Shown here: in pieces, positions 28,615 to 37,034 of the stretch | Numbering within the stretch: position 1 is the first letter of the stretch | Layout of the letters: the number at the start of each line of letters is the position of its first letter | Source: Acetobacteraceae bacterium | GTDB lineage: Bacteria; Pseudomonadota; Alphaproteobacteria; Acetobacterales; Acetobacteraceae | Reading direction: 5' to 3' | NCBI GenBank assembly: GCA_022842185.1 | Contig: JALHQB010000011.1 | Coordinates: 29,105-93,104 of the forward strand | Length of the DNA stretch: 64,000 nt | Translations under genes and position numbers: made by a program | Notes under the pieces: model-generated | The model's input: only the letters and a program-made list of their open reading frames with translations | What the model was told of the DNA's origin: nothing | Database searches by the model: none

Positions 28615-30441
28615 TCAGGCCCGCTCCGTCACCCCCTCGGCAAACCCCGCGACCAGTTCGCGGATCCGGGCCGGGTCGGACTGCTCCATCACCCGCCGGG
28701 CGAAACGGGCGCAATCGCCGATATCCAGCGCGCGCACCGCCTGCTTCACCCGCGGCAGGGCCGATGCGTTCATCGAGAAGGTCCGCAGGCCCAGCCCGAG
28801 CAGCAGCGGCGTCAATTGCGGATTGCCCGCCATTTCCCCGCAGACCGAAACCGGCATCCGCAGCCGCAGCGCGGCCTCCGTCGCGAACTGTACCAGCCGC
28901 AACACGGCTGGGTGCAGCGGGTCGTACAGGTGGGACACGTCCACCTCGGACCGGTCCACCGCGAGCGTGTACATTGCCAAATCGTTGGTGCCGATGGCGA
29001 AGAAATCCGCCTCCAGCGCGATCGCGTCGGCGGCCAGGGCAGCCCCTGGCGTTTCGATCATCACGCCCAGTGGCGGCAGTTTTTCGGGCAGCTTTTCCCC
29101 ACGCCGGCGCAGGCGGCGGGCGACGCGGTCGTAGATTTCCCGCGCCTGGCGCACTTCCTCGGGGATGGTGACCATCGGCAACAGCAGCCGCACGCTGCCA
29201 TCGGCATGGGCGGCGGCCACGCGCAGCACAGCGGCGAACTGCACTTCCAGCAATTCCGGGCGCTTGAGCAGCATGCGCAGCCCCCGCAGCCCGAGCGCGG
29301 GGTTGCTGCCGGCATGCACGGGCGCGACGCCCTCGGCCAGTGCTTCCATGTCCTTCTCGCCGCCCCAATCCAGCACGCGGATGGTGACAGGCTGGCCTTC
29401 CATGGCCTCCACAACCTGGGTGTAGGATTCGACCTGCGCGTCCTCATCGGGGAGGTCGTCGCGATTCATGAACAGGAATTCGGTGCGCAGCAGCCCGATG
29501 CCCATGGCGCCGGCCTGGGCGATCAGCGGCAGCTCCTGCGGTATTTCAAGATTGGCCTGCAATTCGACCATCTCGCCATCGGTGGTCTCGGCCGGCAGGC
29601 GGCGGAGCTTCGACAGCTTCGCCCGTTCCTTGGCGAAGGCGGCCAGCCGGTCCTTGGCGGTGGCCAGCGTTGCCGCGGACGGGTGCAGTGAAACCAGCCC
29701 GGCCGTGCCGTCCAACACCACCTGGTCCCCGCGCATCGCGGCTTCCGTCAGTCCGTGGGCGCCGAGCACCGCCGGTATGCCGAGCGCCCGCAGCATGATG
29801 GCGGTGTGCCCGTCCGAACCGCCTTCCTCGGTCGCCACCCCGGCGACGCGCGACGGGTCCAGCAACGCGGCATCCGCCGGCGTCAGTTCCTCAGCGACCA
29901 GGATGCAGCCTTCGGGCAGGTCCTTGAAGCTGCGGAAGGGCGTCGCAGTCAGGTTGCGGATCAGCCGCCGGGCGATATCGCGGATCTCATTCGCGCGGCG
30001 CGACAGGCCGGCCTTGTCGTCATCCTTGGCGGCGAGGATGACGGCGCGGATATCCTCGGATTCATCCAGCACGGCGGTCTCGGCGCCGAGCAACTCGGTC
30101 TCGATCCGCTTGCGCGCGCCCCGGATCAGCCGCGAATTGCCCAGCATCATCAGATGCGCATCGAGCAGCGGCGCGATTTCCTCCTGCGCTTCCTCTGGCA
30201 GGACGCCGATGCGGGTCTTGAGCTTGCCGACCTGTTTGCGGGAAAACGCGATGGCGGCCGCCAGCTTCTGCCGTTCGTCATCCACGCCATCGGCGGCGAT
30301 GGACCGGCGCGGCGCCTCGGCCGGGGGGTCGGTGGTGTCATAGACCAAGCCCACCGCCACGCCGTGCGACACCGGGATCCCGGGTATCGCGACCTCGGAT
30401 TTTTTTGCCTTCGCCTTGGACTTCGATCCGTCAGTCTTCAT
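28615..30441 (-). CDS. ptsI: PTS enzyme I (phosphoenolpyruvate-protein phosphotransferase)
   Basis: Transfers phosphate from PEP to HPr. The phospho-His is in GGSDGHTAIMLRALG near residue 211. RTEFLFMNRDDLPDE, GTNDLAMYTLAVDR and the active Cys in VSVCGEMAGNP mark the PEP-binding barrel. The 608-residue chain begins with a Lys-rich leader (MKTDGSKSKAKAKK) before the usual start AIPGIPVSHGVAVG. Its ATG lies inside the end of the HPr gene (11-base overlap). No sugar permease is encoded nearby, so it belongs to a regulatory PTS. Confidence 0.94.
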   Translation of the reverse strand: MKTDGSKSKAKAKKSEVAIPGIPVSHGVAVGLVYDTTDPPAEAPRRSIAADGVDDERQKLAAAIAFSRKQVGKLKTRIGVLPEEAQEEIAPLLDAHLMMLGNSRLIRGARKRIETELLGAETAVLDESEDIRAVILAAKDDDKAGLSRRANEIRDIARRLIRNLTATPFRSFKDLPEGCILVAEELTPADAALLDPSRVAGVATEEGGSDGHTAIMLRALGIPAVLGAHGLTEAAMRGDQVVLDGTAGLVSLHPSAATLATAKDRLAAFAKERAKLSKLRRLPAETTDGEMVELQANLEIPQELPLIAQAGAMGIGLLRTEFLFMNRDDLPDEDAQVESYTQVVEAMEGQPVTIRVLDWGGEKDMEALAEGVAPVHAGSNPALGLRGLRMLLKRPELLEVQFAAVLRVAAAHADGSVRLLLPMVTIPEEVRQAREIYDRVARRLRRRGEKLPEKLPPLGVMIETPGAALAADAIALEADFFAIGTNDLAMYTLAVDRSEVDVSHLYDPLHPAVLRLVQFATEAALRLRMPVSVCGEMAGNPQLTPLLLGLGLRTFSMNASALPRVKQAVRALDIGDCARFARRVMEQSDPARIRELVAGFAEGVTERA

Positions 30442-30793
30442 GGAAGCCGGCCTCGACCAGGCCGGCAACTGCCTCGAGCGCCTCCTTGGCGTCCCAGCCT
30501 TCGGCTTCGATCATAACCTCGGCACCCTGCCCGGCGCCCAGCATCATCAGCCCCATGATGGAACAGGCGGGCACGGATTCCCCGTTGCGCACCACGTTGA
30601 CGCAGGCGGAAAAACCCTCGGCCATGGTGACCAACTTGGCGGCGGCGCGCGCATGCAGGCCCCGGCTGTTGGGGATGACGACGCTGCGCCGTAGAACCAT
30701 GCCCGAATCCCCCGGATCGCACCCGCACGGACCGGCCACCGGTATGGCTTCGGCCAGCACCCGGCCATCCGAGTCATCAGGCCATTCGTTCAT
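30431..30793 (-). CDS. HPr family phosphocarrier protein
   Basis: Small phosphocarrier between EI and EIIA. With the ATG at 30793 the chain is 120 residues: a 31-residue leader followed by the HPr fold, phospho-His47 in NSRGLHARAAAKLV and the regulatory Ser78 in CSIMGLMMLGAG (31 residues apart, as in His15/Ser46 of HPr). The 30793 start overlaps the EIIA stop as ATGA. An internal ATG at 30700, giving 89 residues, is the alternative. Ser78 is the likely target of the HprK encoded in the same operon. Confidence 0.9.
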   Translation of the reverse strand: MNEWPDDSDGRVLAEAIPVAGPCGCDPGDSGMVLRRSVVIPNSRGLHARAAAKLVTMAEGFSACVNVVRNGESVPACSIMGLMMLGAGQGAEVMIEAEGWDAKEALEAVAGLVEAGFHED

Positions 30794-31233
30794 GTGCCGT
30801 TCCTCCTCATCGCGGCGGGCGGAACGGCGGCTGTGCCGGCCGTAACCTCCTTTCCGCTTGCGATGTATTTTCGCCCGGCGGCCAGGGCGTGGTCCACCGC
30901 TTCGGCCAGCGGTTCGGTGCCGCGCAGTTTCGCCAGCTTGACCAGCAGCGGCAGGTTCACCCCCGCCAGAACCTCGACCGGCCGTTCGCCATTCGCCATC
31001 TGCATCGCCAGGTTGGACGGCGTGCCGCCGAACATGTCGGTCAACACCACCACGCCGTCACCCTGGTCCACGGCTTCGATGGATCGGCGGATGTCGGCGC
31101 GGGTGCTCTCCAGCGCGTCATCGGGGCCGATGCAGACGGTTTCGACATGCTGTTGCGGCCCCACCACGTGTTCCATGGCGCGCCGCAATTCCTCGGCCAA
31201 GCGGCCGTGTGTGACCAGAACCATCCCGATCAT
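30790..31233 (-). CDS. Mannose-type PTS EIIA domain protein
   Basis: 147 residues. The phospho-His9 lies in IGMVLVTHGRLAEELRRAM; DGVVVLTDMFGGTPSNLAM and VEVLAGVNLPLLVKLA complete the EIIA-man fold. In alphaproteobacteria this stand-alone protein forms part of a regulatory, not transport, phosphorelay with the neighbouring EI, HPr and HprK. Its ATG overlaps the rapZ stop by 4 bases (ATGA). Confidence 0.92.
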   Translation of the reverse strand: MIGMVLVTHGRLAEELRRAMEHVVGPQQHVETVCIGPDDALESTRADIRRSIEAVDQGDGVVVLTDMFGGTPSNLAMQMANGERPVEVLAGVNLPLLVKLAKLRGTEPLAEAVDHALAAGRKYIASGKEVTAGTAAVPPAAMRRNGT

Positions 31234-32210
31234 GATACCTGCGTCAGGGCCTCCCGCCCCGCTTCGTGGCCCGCGAAGCGCGATCCGGCCAGGGGCGGCA
31301 TCGCGGCATCGCCTCGACCCCCCGTCATCGCGCCGGCAGAAAGCTCCCGGTGGTGAAGTTCCACCCGCCAGCCACTGGATTGAAGATGGTGCGCCAACCG
31401 TTCCGCCACCAGGACCGAGCGATGTTTCCCGCCGGTACAGCCGAACGCGATCGTCAGGTACTTCTTCCCCTCCTGCGCATAGCGGGGCAAGAGCGGTCGC
31501 ATCATATCCGTCATGCACCGCCAGAAGGGGGCAAAGTCCGGATCGACCTCGATATAGGCGGCCACCGCCGCATCCCGGCCGGTCAGCGGACGCAGCGCGT
31601 CCACGTAATGGGGATTGCGGAGGAACCGCAGGTCGAACACCAGGTCCGCCTCGCGCGGCAGGCCCCTGGGGAAGGCGAAGGACAGGACGGACACGCCCAA
31701 GCCCGGCGCGCCTTCCATGCCGAAGCGGCGTTCGATCATCCGCCGCAGGTCGGGCAAGGGCAGGTCGGAGGTATCGACGACCATCTCTGCCGTCTCTCGC
31801 AGTGGGGCAAGCAGCGCGGCCTCCCGCGCGATGCCTTCCTCCACGCTATGCCCAAGCGGCCCGCCGGGGGCCAGCGGATGGCGCCGCCGCGTCTCGGTGT
31901 AGCGGCGCAGCAAGGCGCCGGCTTCGGCGGTCGCGAAGACCACGGTCACCGCAATGTCCTGGCGCTGGCGCAGTTGATCGAGCAGCCGCATCGCCGCCGC
32001 CGCATCGAAATCGCGCGTGCGACTGTCCACCCCGGCGGCGATCGGCTGGTTGCCGTCGGCGACCACGGCCTCGAGCACGCTGAGTGGCGGGTTGTCCACC
32101 GTCTCGTAGCCGAGATCCTCCAGCACCCGCAGGATCGATGCCTTGCCGGCACCGGACAGGCCGGTGACGAGCACAACATGTCGTCGTGCGGGGGACGGCG
32201 CGTCCATCAT
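31230..32210 (-). CDS. rapZ: RNase adapter protein RapZ / RapZ-like nucleotide-binding protein
   Basis: 326 residues. The N-terminal P-loop GLSGAGKAS (residues 17-25) has Ala where the Walker A motif normally has Ser/Thr after Lys. YETVDNPPLSVL and the C-terminal GCTGGKHRSVLVAERLA are family hallmarks. In E. coli RapZ guides RNase E to GlmZ; the alphaproteobacterial role is less clear, but linkage to hprK and PTS genes is typical. ATGA overlaps occur at both ends (with hprK and EIIA). Confidence 0.93.
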   Translation of the reverse strand: MMDAPSPARRHVVLVTGLSGAGKASILRVLEDLGYETVDNPPLSVLEAVVADGNQPIAAGVDSRTRDFDAAAAMRLLDQLRQRQDIAVTVVFATAEAGALLRRYTETRRRHPLAPGGPLGHSVEEGIAREAALLAPLRETAEMVVDTSDLPLPDLRRMIERRFGMEGAPGLGVSVLSFAFPRGLPREADLVFDLRFLRNPHYVDALRPLTGRDAAVAAYIEVDPDFAPFWRCMTDMMRPLLPRYAQEGKKYLTIAFGCTGGKHRSVLVAERLAHHLQSSGWRVELHHRELSAGAMTGGRGDAAMPPLAGSRFAGHEAGREALTQVS

Positions 32211-32638
32211 GCCGCGAACGCCCCGGCGCGCTGCGCCTTGCGACCCAGCGCGGCATCCAGGGCGAAGCAGACCATTTCCGGGGCGGCCGCGTCGTGCCCA
32301 TGCAACGCCACGCGCGGCACCACCGAGGATGCCCAGGTCATGGGTTTCGGCAACCGTGTCACAGCCTCGCGCGCCACAAGTTCGACAACGAGCGTCAGTC
32401 GAGCCCCCTCGGCCACCGCCAAACCTTCGAATATCCCCAGGCCACGGACCTCCAGCATCCCCCGCAAGGCGGGCGGCGCCGAAACCATCGTCCCGTCGAC
32501 CAAGACCTGATCATCCGCCACAAGATCCCAGCCGCGCCCGAGCAGCCGCAACAACAGGTCAGATTTGCCGGAACCCGGGGGCCCCAGCAGCAGAACCGCC
32601 GCCGCGTCACGCGATGCACAACTTCCGTGAAGCAACAT
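32207..32638 (-). CDS. hprK: HPr kinase/phosphorylase (short alphaproteobacterial form)
   Basis: 143 residues, holding just the C-terminal kinase domain. Walker A GPPGSGKSD is at residues 19-27, and LVADDQVLVDG and LEVRGLGIFE follow, the latter being the HprK signature. The N-terminal domain of Gram-positive HprK is missing, as usual in this class. First gene of the hprK-rapZ-EIIA-HPr-EI operon. The chvG/chvI two-component genes often found upstream in other alphaproteobacteria are not here. Confidence 0.92.
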   Translation of the reverse strand: MLLHGSCASRDAAAVLLLGPPGSGKSDLLLRLLGRGWDLVADDQVLVDGTMVSAPPALRGMLEVRGLGIFEGLAVAEGARLTLVVELVAREAVTRLPKPMTWASSVVPRVALHGHDAAAPEMVCFALDAALGRKAQRAGAFAA

Positions 32639-32763
32639 TCCAGCGTGGCAATCCGTCAGGGCGCGGACAGTGGCAGAAATGGGGCATGGGGGAAAGCGTC
32701 ATGGGGCCGTCCGCCGGCGCGGCGTTGCCCAGGCGCCACGCCAATGCCACCCTGCCGATCATC

Positions 32764-33690
32764 ATGCCCAGCCAAGACGCCATCCGCGCCGCCGCGCAAC
32801 GCATCGCCCCGTTCATCCGCCACACCCCGATCATCCGGCTGACACCGGCCGAGACGGGGCTTGAGAACATCCTGACCCTCAAGCTTGAACAGCTGCAGGT
32901 CACCGGGTCCTTCAAGCCACGCGGCGCCTTCAACCGCATCCTGTCGGCCGAGGTGCCCACGGCCGGCGTCATCGCCGCGTCGGGTGGCAACCACGGCCTG
33001 GCGGTGGCCCATGCCGCGCAGGTGCTCGGGATCAAGGCCGAGATCTTCGTCCCCGAGATCGCGGCCGAGGCCAAGCGGGCCCGCATCGCCGCGACCGGCG
33101 CGACGCTGACCGTGGGCGGGCCGACCTACAACGAAGCCCGCATCGCCAGCGAGGCCCGCGCGGCCGAGACCGGCGCGTTGATGGTGCATGCCTATGACCA
33201 GGAGGAGGTCCTCGCCGGCCAGGGCACGGTTGGCATGGAATTCGAGGCCGACGCCCCGCATTTGACCCATGTGGTGGTCGCGGCCGGCGGTGGTGGCCTG
33301 TATGGCGGCATCGCGTCCTGGTACCGCGGCCGGGCCCAGATGGTGATCGCGGAACCCGAGGAATGCCCGACCCTGTTCATGGCCGGCTTCGCCGGGCAAC
33401 CGGTCGATGCCCCCGCCGGCGGCATCGCGGCCGACAGCCTGGGCGCGCGGCGCGTCGGTGATTTGGCCTTCGAGGTCATGATGGACGTCGGCGGCCGGTC
33501 GGTGGTGCTGCAGGACATGGTGATCCGCAACACCCAGCGCTGGCTGTGGGACCGGCTGCGCATCGTCGCCGAACCGGGGGGCGTGACGGCGCTGGCCGCC
33601 GTGCTGGGCGATGCCTGGACGCCCCCCAAGGGCGCCCATGTCGGTGTCGTCGTCTGTGGGGCGAATTGCGATCCGGGAAGCGTCGTCTGA
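32764..33690 (+). CDS. Threonine/serine dehydratase (PLP fold type II)
   Basis: Deaminates threonine or serine. 308 residues; the PLP Lys is in VTGSFKPRGAFN near residue 50, with SGGNHGLAVAHAA and the phosphate-binding AAGGGGLYGG. There is no C-terminal ACT regulatory domain, so it is the short, catabolic-type form. The start is ATG 32764; ATGs at 32686 and 32701 in the same frame are alternatives. It diverges from hprK across about 125 bases. Confidence 0.9.
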   Translation: MPSQDAIRAAAQRIAPFIRHTPIIRLTPAETGLENILTLKLEQLQVTGSFKPRGAFNRILSAEVPTAGVIAASGGNHGLAVAHAAQVLGIKAEIFVPEIAAEAKRARIAATGATLTVGGPTYNEARIASEARAAETGALMVHAYDQEEVLAGQGTVGMEFEADAPHLTHVVVAAGGGGLYGGIASWYRGRAQMVIAEPEECPTLFMAGFAGQPVDAPAGGIAADSLGARRVGDLAFEVMMDVGGRSVVLQDMVIRNTQRWLWDRLRIVAEPGGVTALAAVLGDAWTPPKGAHVGVVVCGANCDPGSVV

Positions 33691-33762
33691 TCCTGTTTGC
33701 CTGACCTGAGGCGCCGGCCATGCCCTGGGCCGAGATGACATGTCACCCCTGGCCGCCGCCGG

Positions 33763-34296
33763 TCATTCCGGCGCGGCGGCAGGACCGGCCGCCGGCTCCA
33801 GCCTGACCGCAACCTCATCACCCGGGCGCAGCCGCGTGGCGAAGGCCATCATCGGTGGGTTCTGCAAGGTCACGTCCTGGGTTCCACCGCCGGGTCCGGC
33901 CAGGACCATACTGCTGCCGCCCACCGCGATCTCCCGAACTGTCGCGCGCGTGCGGCCGCCGGCATCGCGTGCCATGCGGGCTGCCGGGGCAATGCGCACG
34001 GTTCCATTCGCATCATATTCGACGACGACGCGAGCGCCGGGACGAAGCGTTCCAAGGTTGCGCGCCTGCGGCGCTGCGGTCATGTCGATCACCGCCCCGC
34101 CCGAGGTCTCAAGCACCGCCTGGCGGGTGCCGGGGTCCATGAACCGCACCGTCGCGAAAGCCGCCAGGCTGGCCAGCACCGGCGGCGGCGGTGCCGCGGG
34201 GGCGGGCCTGGGCGGCGCCGACGTGGATGGCAGCGTGCAGGCGGCGACCGGGAGGGCCGCAAGGATCAGGAGCCGGCGAAGAAGAGGGCGTGTCAC
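33763..34296 (-). CDS. Putative lipoprotein
   Basis: 177 residues from a GTG at 34296 with GGAG about 10 bases upstream. The start TRPLLRRLLILAALPVAAC ends in a lipobox Cys, so lipid anchoring is expected. The mature chain begins with a Pro-rich linker followed by beta-rich sequence (GTLRPGARVVVEYDANGTV, LRPGDEVAVRLEP). No family recognised. It is convergent with the threonine dehydratase and lies downstream of hisE. Confidence 0.78.
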   Translation of the reverse strand: MTRPLLRRLLILAALPVAACTLPSTSAPPRPAPAAPPPPVLASLAAFATVRFMDPGTRQAVLETSGGAVIDMTAAPQARNLGTLRPGARVVVEYDANGTVRIAPAARMARDAGGRTRATVREIAVGGSSMVLAGPGGGTQDVTLQNPPMMAFATRLRPGDEVAVRLEPAAGPAAAPE

Positions 34297-34380
34297 GCGC
34301 TGGGGGCTCCGGGCTTGCGGCGGCCAGTGTCCGGGCGCGGGGGCCAGGTGGCAAGGGCAGTGACCCGCCACGGCGCACCA

Positions 34381-34965
34381 TCAGGGCAGCTTGCTGGTGC
34401 CCGCCGAGCGCAGGATGCCTTGTGGCCGGGAGGATTTCTCGGCGATGCCGGAGATGCCCTGCCGGCGCGCGAGTTCGGCCCAGACCTCCTGCGGCCGGAT
34501 GCCGGCATCCACCCAGACCACCATCAGGTGATACAGCAGGTCCGCGCTTTCGAGCACTGTCGCGGCGCGATTGCCGGTAGCGGCCTCGATGACGCATTCC
34601 ACTGCTTCCTCACCGAGCTTCTGCGCAACCTTGGCGGTGCCGCGCGCGAGCAGCCGGGCGGAATGCGAGATCATGGCGTCGCCACCCTGGCGCCGATCCT
34701 CGATCACCTGCCACAGCCGGTCGAGAATGGCGGCATCCGCCCCGGCGATGGCGGGCGCGAGCGGCGCGAGCAGACGCCGATCAGCTTTGCGCATGACCTT
34801 GGGCAGTTTCGCCTTGGCCGCGGCGCGCGTGGCCTTCGGCACCGCCGCGGGCAGCGGGACCTTGGCTTTCTTCGTGGCCGGCTTGCTGGCGGGCGGGTTC
34901 CTGGTCGCTGCCTTCTTGGTGGCGGCCTGGGCGGCGACGGTCTTTTTCTTGGTGGCCTTGGCCAT
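34381..34965 (-). CDS. hisE: Phosphoribosyl-ATP pyrophosphatase with Lys/Ala/Pro-rich N-terminal extension
   Basis: Second step of histidine synthesis. The enzyme core starts near residue 70 with [12 protein letters not shown] and includes [18 protein letters not shown] and [13 protein letters not shown], the MazG-like metal-binding helices. It is preceded by about 60 residues rich in Lys, Ala and Pro, like histone H1 tails ([19 protein letters not shown]). The full length is 194 against a usual ~100-110. The ATG at 34965 overlaps the hisF stop (TGATG), which supports translation of the extension; an internal Met at residue 58 is the alternative start. Confidence 0.9.
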   Translation of the reverse strand: MAKATKKKTVAAQAATKKAATRNPPASKPATKKAKVPLPAAVPKATRAAAKAKLPKVMRKADRRLLAPLAPAIAGADAAILDRLWQVIEDRRQGGDAMISHSARLLARGTAKVAQKLGEEAVECVIEAATGNRAATVLESADLLYHLMVVWVDAGIRPQEVWAELARRQGISGIAEKSSRPQGILRSAGTSKLP

Positions 34966-35750
34966 CAGGCGGCCCTCCTGCTGCGACGGGGGGCGTGGCG
35001 CACCGGCAGGCCCGCCGCGGCTAGCGCGGTCTTGGCGTCGGCGATGCTGAACTGCCCGTAGTGAAAGACGGATGCCGCGAGCAGGCCGGTCGCCCCCGCC
35101 GCGGCACCATCGACGAAATGCTCCGGCGCACCAACGCCGCCCGAGGCAACGATGGGCAGGCGGATCGCGGCGCGCACCGCGCGGGTCAGCGGCAGGTCGA
35201 AACCCTGCTTCGTGCCGTCGCGGTCCATCGAGGTGAGCAGGATTTCCCCCGCGCCCAGCGCTGCGACCTGCTGCGCCCAGGCCACCGCATCGATGCCGGT
35301 GCCACGGCGGCCGCCATGGGTGAAGACCTCCCAGCCTTCGCCGGTGTCGCGTTTGCGGGCGTCGATGGCGACGACGATGGCTTGGCTGCCGAAGGCCTCG
35401 GCGCAGCGGCGCACGACTTCGGGGTCCGCCAGCGCGGCCGAATTGATCGAGACCTTGTCCGCGCCGGCCAGCAGCAGGCGGCGCGCGTCATCGACGCTGC
35501 GGACGCCACCACCCACGGTGAGCGGGATGAACACCTCGGCCGCTGTGCGGGAGACGACATCGAGGATGGTGTCGCGGTTCTCATGGCTGGCGGTGATGTC
35601 GAGGAAGGTGATCTCATCCGCGCCTTCGGCGTCATAGGCACGGGCCTGTTCCACCGGGTCCCCGGCGTCGCGCAGTTCGACGAAGTTCACGCCTTTCACG
35701 ACGCGACCGTCCTTCACATCGAGGCAGGGTATGACGCGCAGCGCGAGCAC
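34965..35750 (-). CDS. hisF: Imidazole glycerol phosphate synthase cyclase subunit
   Basis: Forms imidazole glycerol phosphate from PRFAR using ammonia from HisH. 261 residues; the (beta/alpha)8 barrel begins [20 protein letters not shown] with the catalytic Asp in CLDVKDG and continues with [58 protein letters not shown] and [12 protein letters not shown]. It is 1-base coupled to hisE. hisH is not in the window. Confidence 0.96.
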   Translation of the reverse strand: MLALRVIPCLDVKDGRVVKGVNFVELRDAGDPVEQARAYDAEGADEITFLDITASHENRDTILDVVSRTAAEVFIPLTVGGGVRSVDDARRLLLAGADKVSINSAALADPEVVRRCAEAFGSQAIVVAIDARKRDTGEGWEVFTHGGRRGTGIDAVAWAQQVAALGAGEILLTSMDRDGTKQGFDLPLTRAVRAAIRLPIVASGGVGAPEHFVDGAAAGATGLLAASVFHYGQFSIADAKTALAAAGLPVRHAPRRSRRAA

Positions 35751-35879
35751 AGTGGCGGATGACCTTTCGAGTTGTCGGTGATTCGGCGCCCTATGACAGG
35801 CAACACTTCCACCACAATCGAGTGCGGCGAAATGATGCGTCAGGTCAAGTGAAGCGGCGCTGACAAAAGGGCAGGTCTC

Positions 35880-36266
35880 ATGCGCGGTATCGGCGTGCTG
35901 GAGGATGGCTTCGTCTTCTCCGAGGAGGCGCTGGAGCGCGGATCGCCGCGCTTCTGGTGGGGGCGGCGGAAGCGAGCGGCCTATGACGGTGTGCTGGCGC
36001 GGCGCGGGATGTCGGGAAAGAGGAAGAGCGGCCGCGACGTGGACGACGATACGGGGTTGCGCGGCAGCGACGAGCGGGATCGCGGGACGGCGGTGGGTAC
36101 CGCGGCGGCGGCAGCGGTCTTGCTGTCCGAGGCGGGGGAGAAGAAGGCCGAAGACGGTCGGTGGGGATCCTGGGGCGGCGGCGGCGACAGTGGCGGGTTG
36201 CCGGATGGGGGTGGTGGGTCGTCAGACAGTGGCGGCGGATCCGGTGGTAGCGGGTCGGGAAAGTAG
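35880..36266 (+). CDS. Hypothetical Gly/Ser-rich protein between hisF and hisA
   Basis: 128 residues on the opposite strand to the his genes. The N-terminal half is charged and may fold ([35 protein letters not shown]). A short Ala-rich stretch is followed by a low-complexity Gly/Ser/Asp tail. A GGGCAGG lies 5 bases before the ATG. It ends 12 bases from the hisA stop. The complementary frame is also open and Pro/Ser-rich, so the coding call is uncertain. No family recognised. Confidence 0.5.
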   Translation: MRGIGVLEDGFVFSEEALERGSPRFWWGRRKRAAYDGVLARRGMSGKRKSGRDVDDDTGLRGSDERDRGTAVGTAAAAAVLLSEAGEKKAEDGRWGSWGGGGDSGGLPDGGGGSSDSGGGSGGSGSGK

Positions 36267-36278
36267 CCTCGCCGAGGT

Positions 36279-37007
36279 TCAGCCTGCCGCAGCCAGCGCC
36301 GTCTTCGGCTCGATGCGCCCGTCATACAATGCGCGCCCGATGATCACGCCGGCGATGCCTGCTTTGGCGTCGCGAAGGGCGGTCACGTCCTCGACACCCG
36401 CAACGCCACCACTCGCGATCACCGGCAGCGTCACCGCCCGGGCCAGGGCCGCCGTCGCCTCCACATTGACCCCGCCCAGCATCCCGTCCCGCGCGATGTC
36501 GGTGTAGATCACGGCTGCCGCACCCGCACCCTCGAAGCGCTGCGCGAGTTCCGTCGCGGAAACGTCGGACGTCTCCGCCCAGCCTTCCGTCGCGACCATG
36601 CCGTCCCGTGCGTCGATTCCCAGCGCGACGCGGCCGGGGAAGGCGCGGCAAGCCTCGCGCGCAAAGCCCGGGTCCTTGACCGCGGCGCTGCCGAGGATGA
36701 TCCGCGTCACGCCGGCGGCCAGCCAGGCTTCGGCCACGGCCATGGTGCGGATACCGCCACCCAATTGCACCTGCGCGCCGCGCACGGCGGACAGGATGCC
36801 GCGCACAGCGTCGGCATTGGCCGGCTTGCCCGCGAAGGCGCCGTCCAGATCCACCACATGCACCCAGGAAAACCCGGCCTCGATGAAAGCCCGGGCCTGC
36901 GCGCCGGGGTCCTCGGCATAGACCGTCGCCTGGTCCATCTCCCCGCGCTTGAGGCGGACCACCTGCCCGCCCTTGAGGTCGATGGCGGGATACAGCGTCA
37001 ATGTCAT
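36279..37007 (-). CDS. hisA: ProFAR isomerase
   Basis: Isomerises ProFAR to PRFAR in histidine synthesis. 242 residues beginning [20 protein letters not shown] with the catalytic Asp in AIDLKGG. Further landmarks are [63 protein letters not shown] and [12 protein letters not shown]. It is upstream of hisF in the same direction but separated by the 528-base interval that holds the Gly/Ser-rich ORF. Confidence 0.96.
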   Translation of the reverse strand: MTLTLYPAIDLKGGQVVRLKRGEMDQATVYAEDPGAQARAFIEAGFSWVHVVDLDGAFAGKPANADAVRGILSAVRGAQVQLGGGIRTMAVAEAWLAAGVTRIILGSAAVKDPGFAREACRAFPGRVALGIDARDGMVATEGWAETSDVSATELAQRFEGAGAAAVIYTDIARDGMLGGVNVEATAALARAVTLPVIASGGVAGVEDVTALRDAKAGIAGVIIGRALYDGRIEPKTALAAAG

Positions 37008-37034
37008 GCCAAGGCGTCCGTATAGGGGCGGGGT

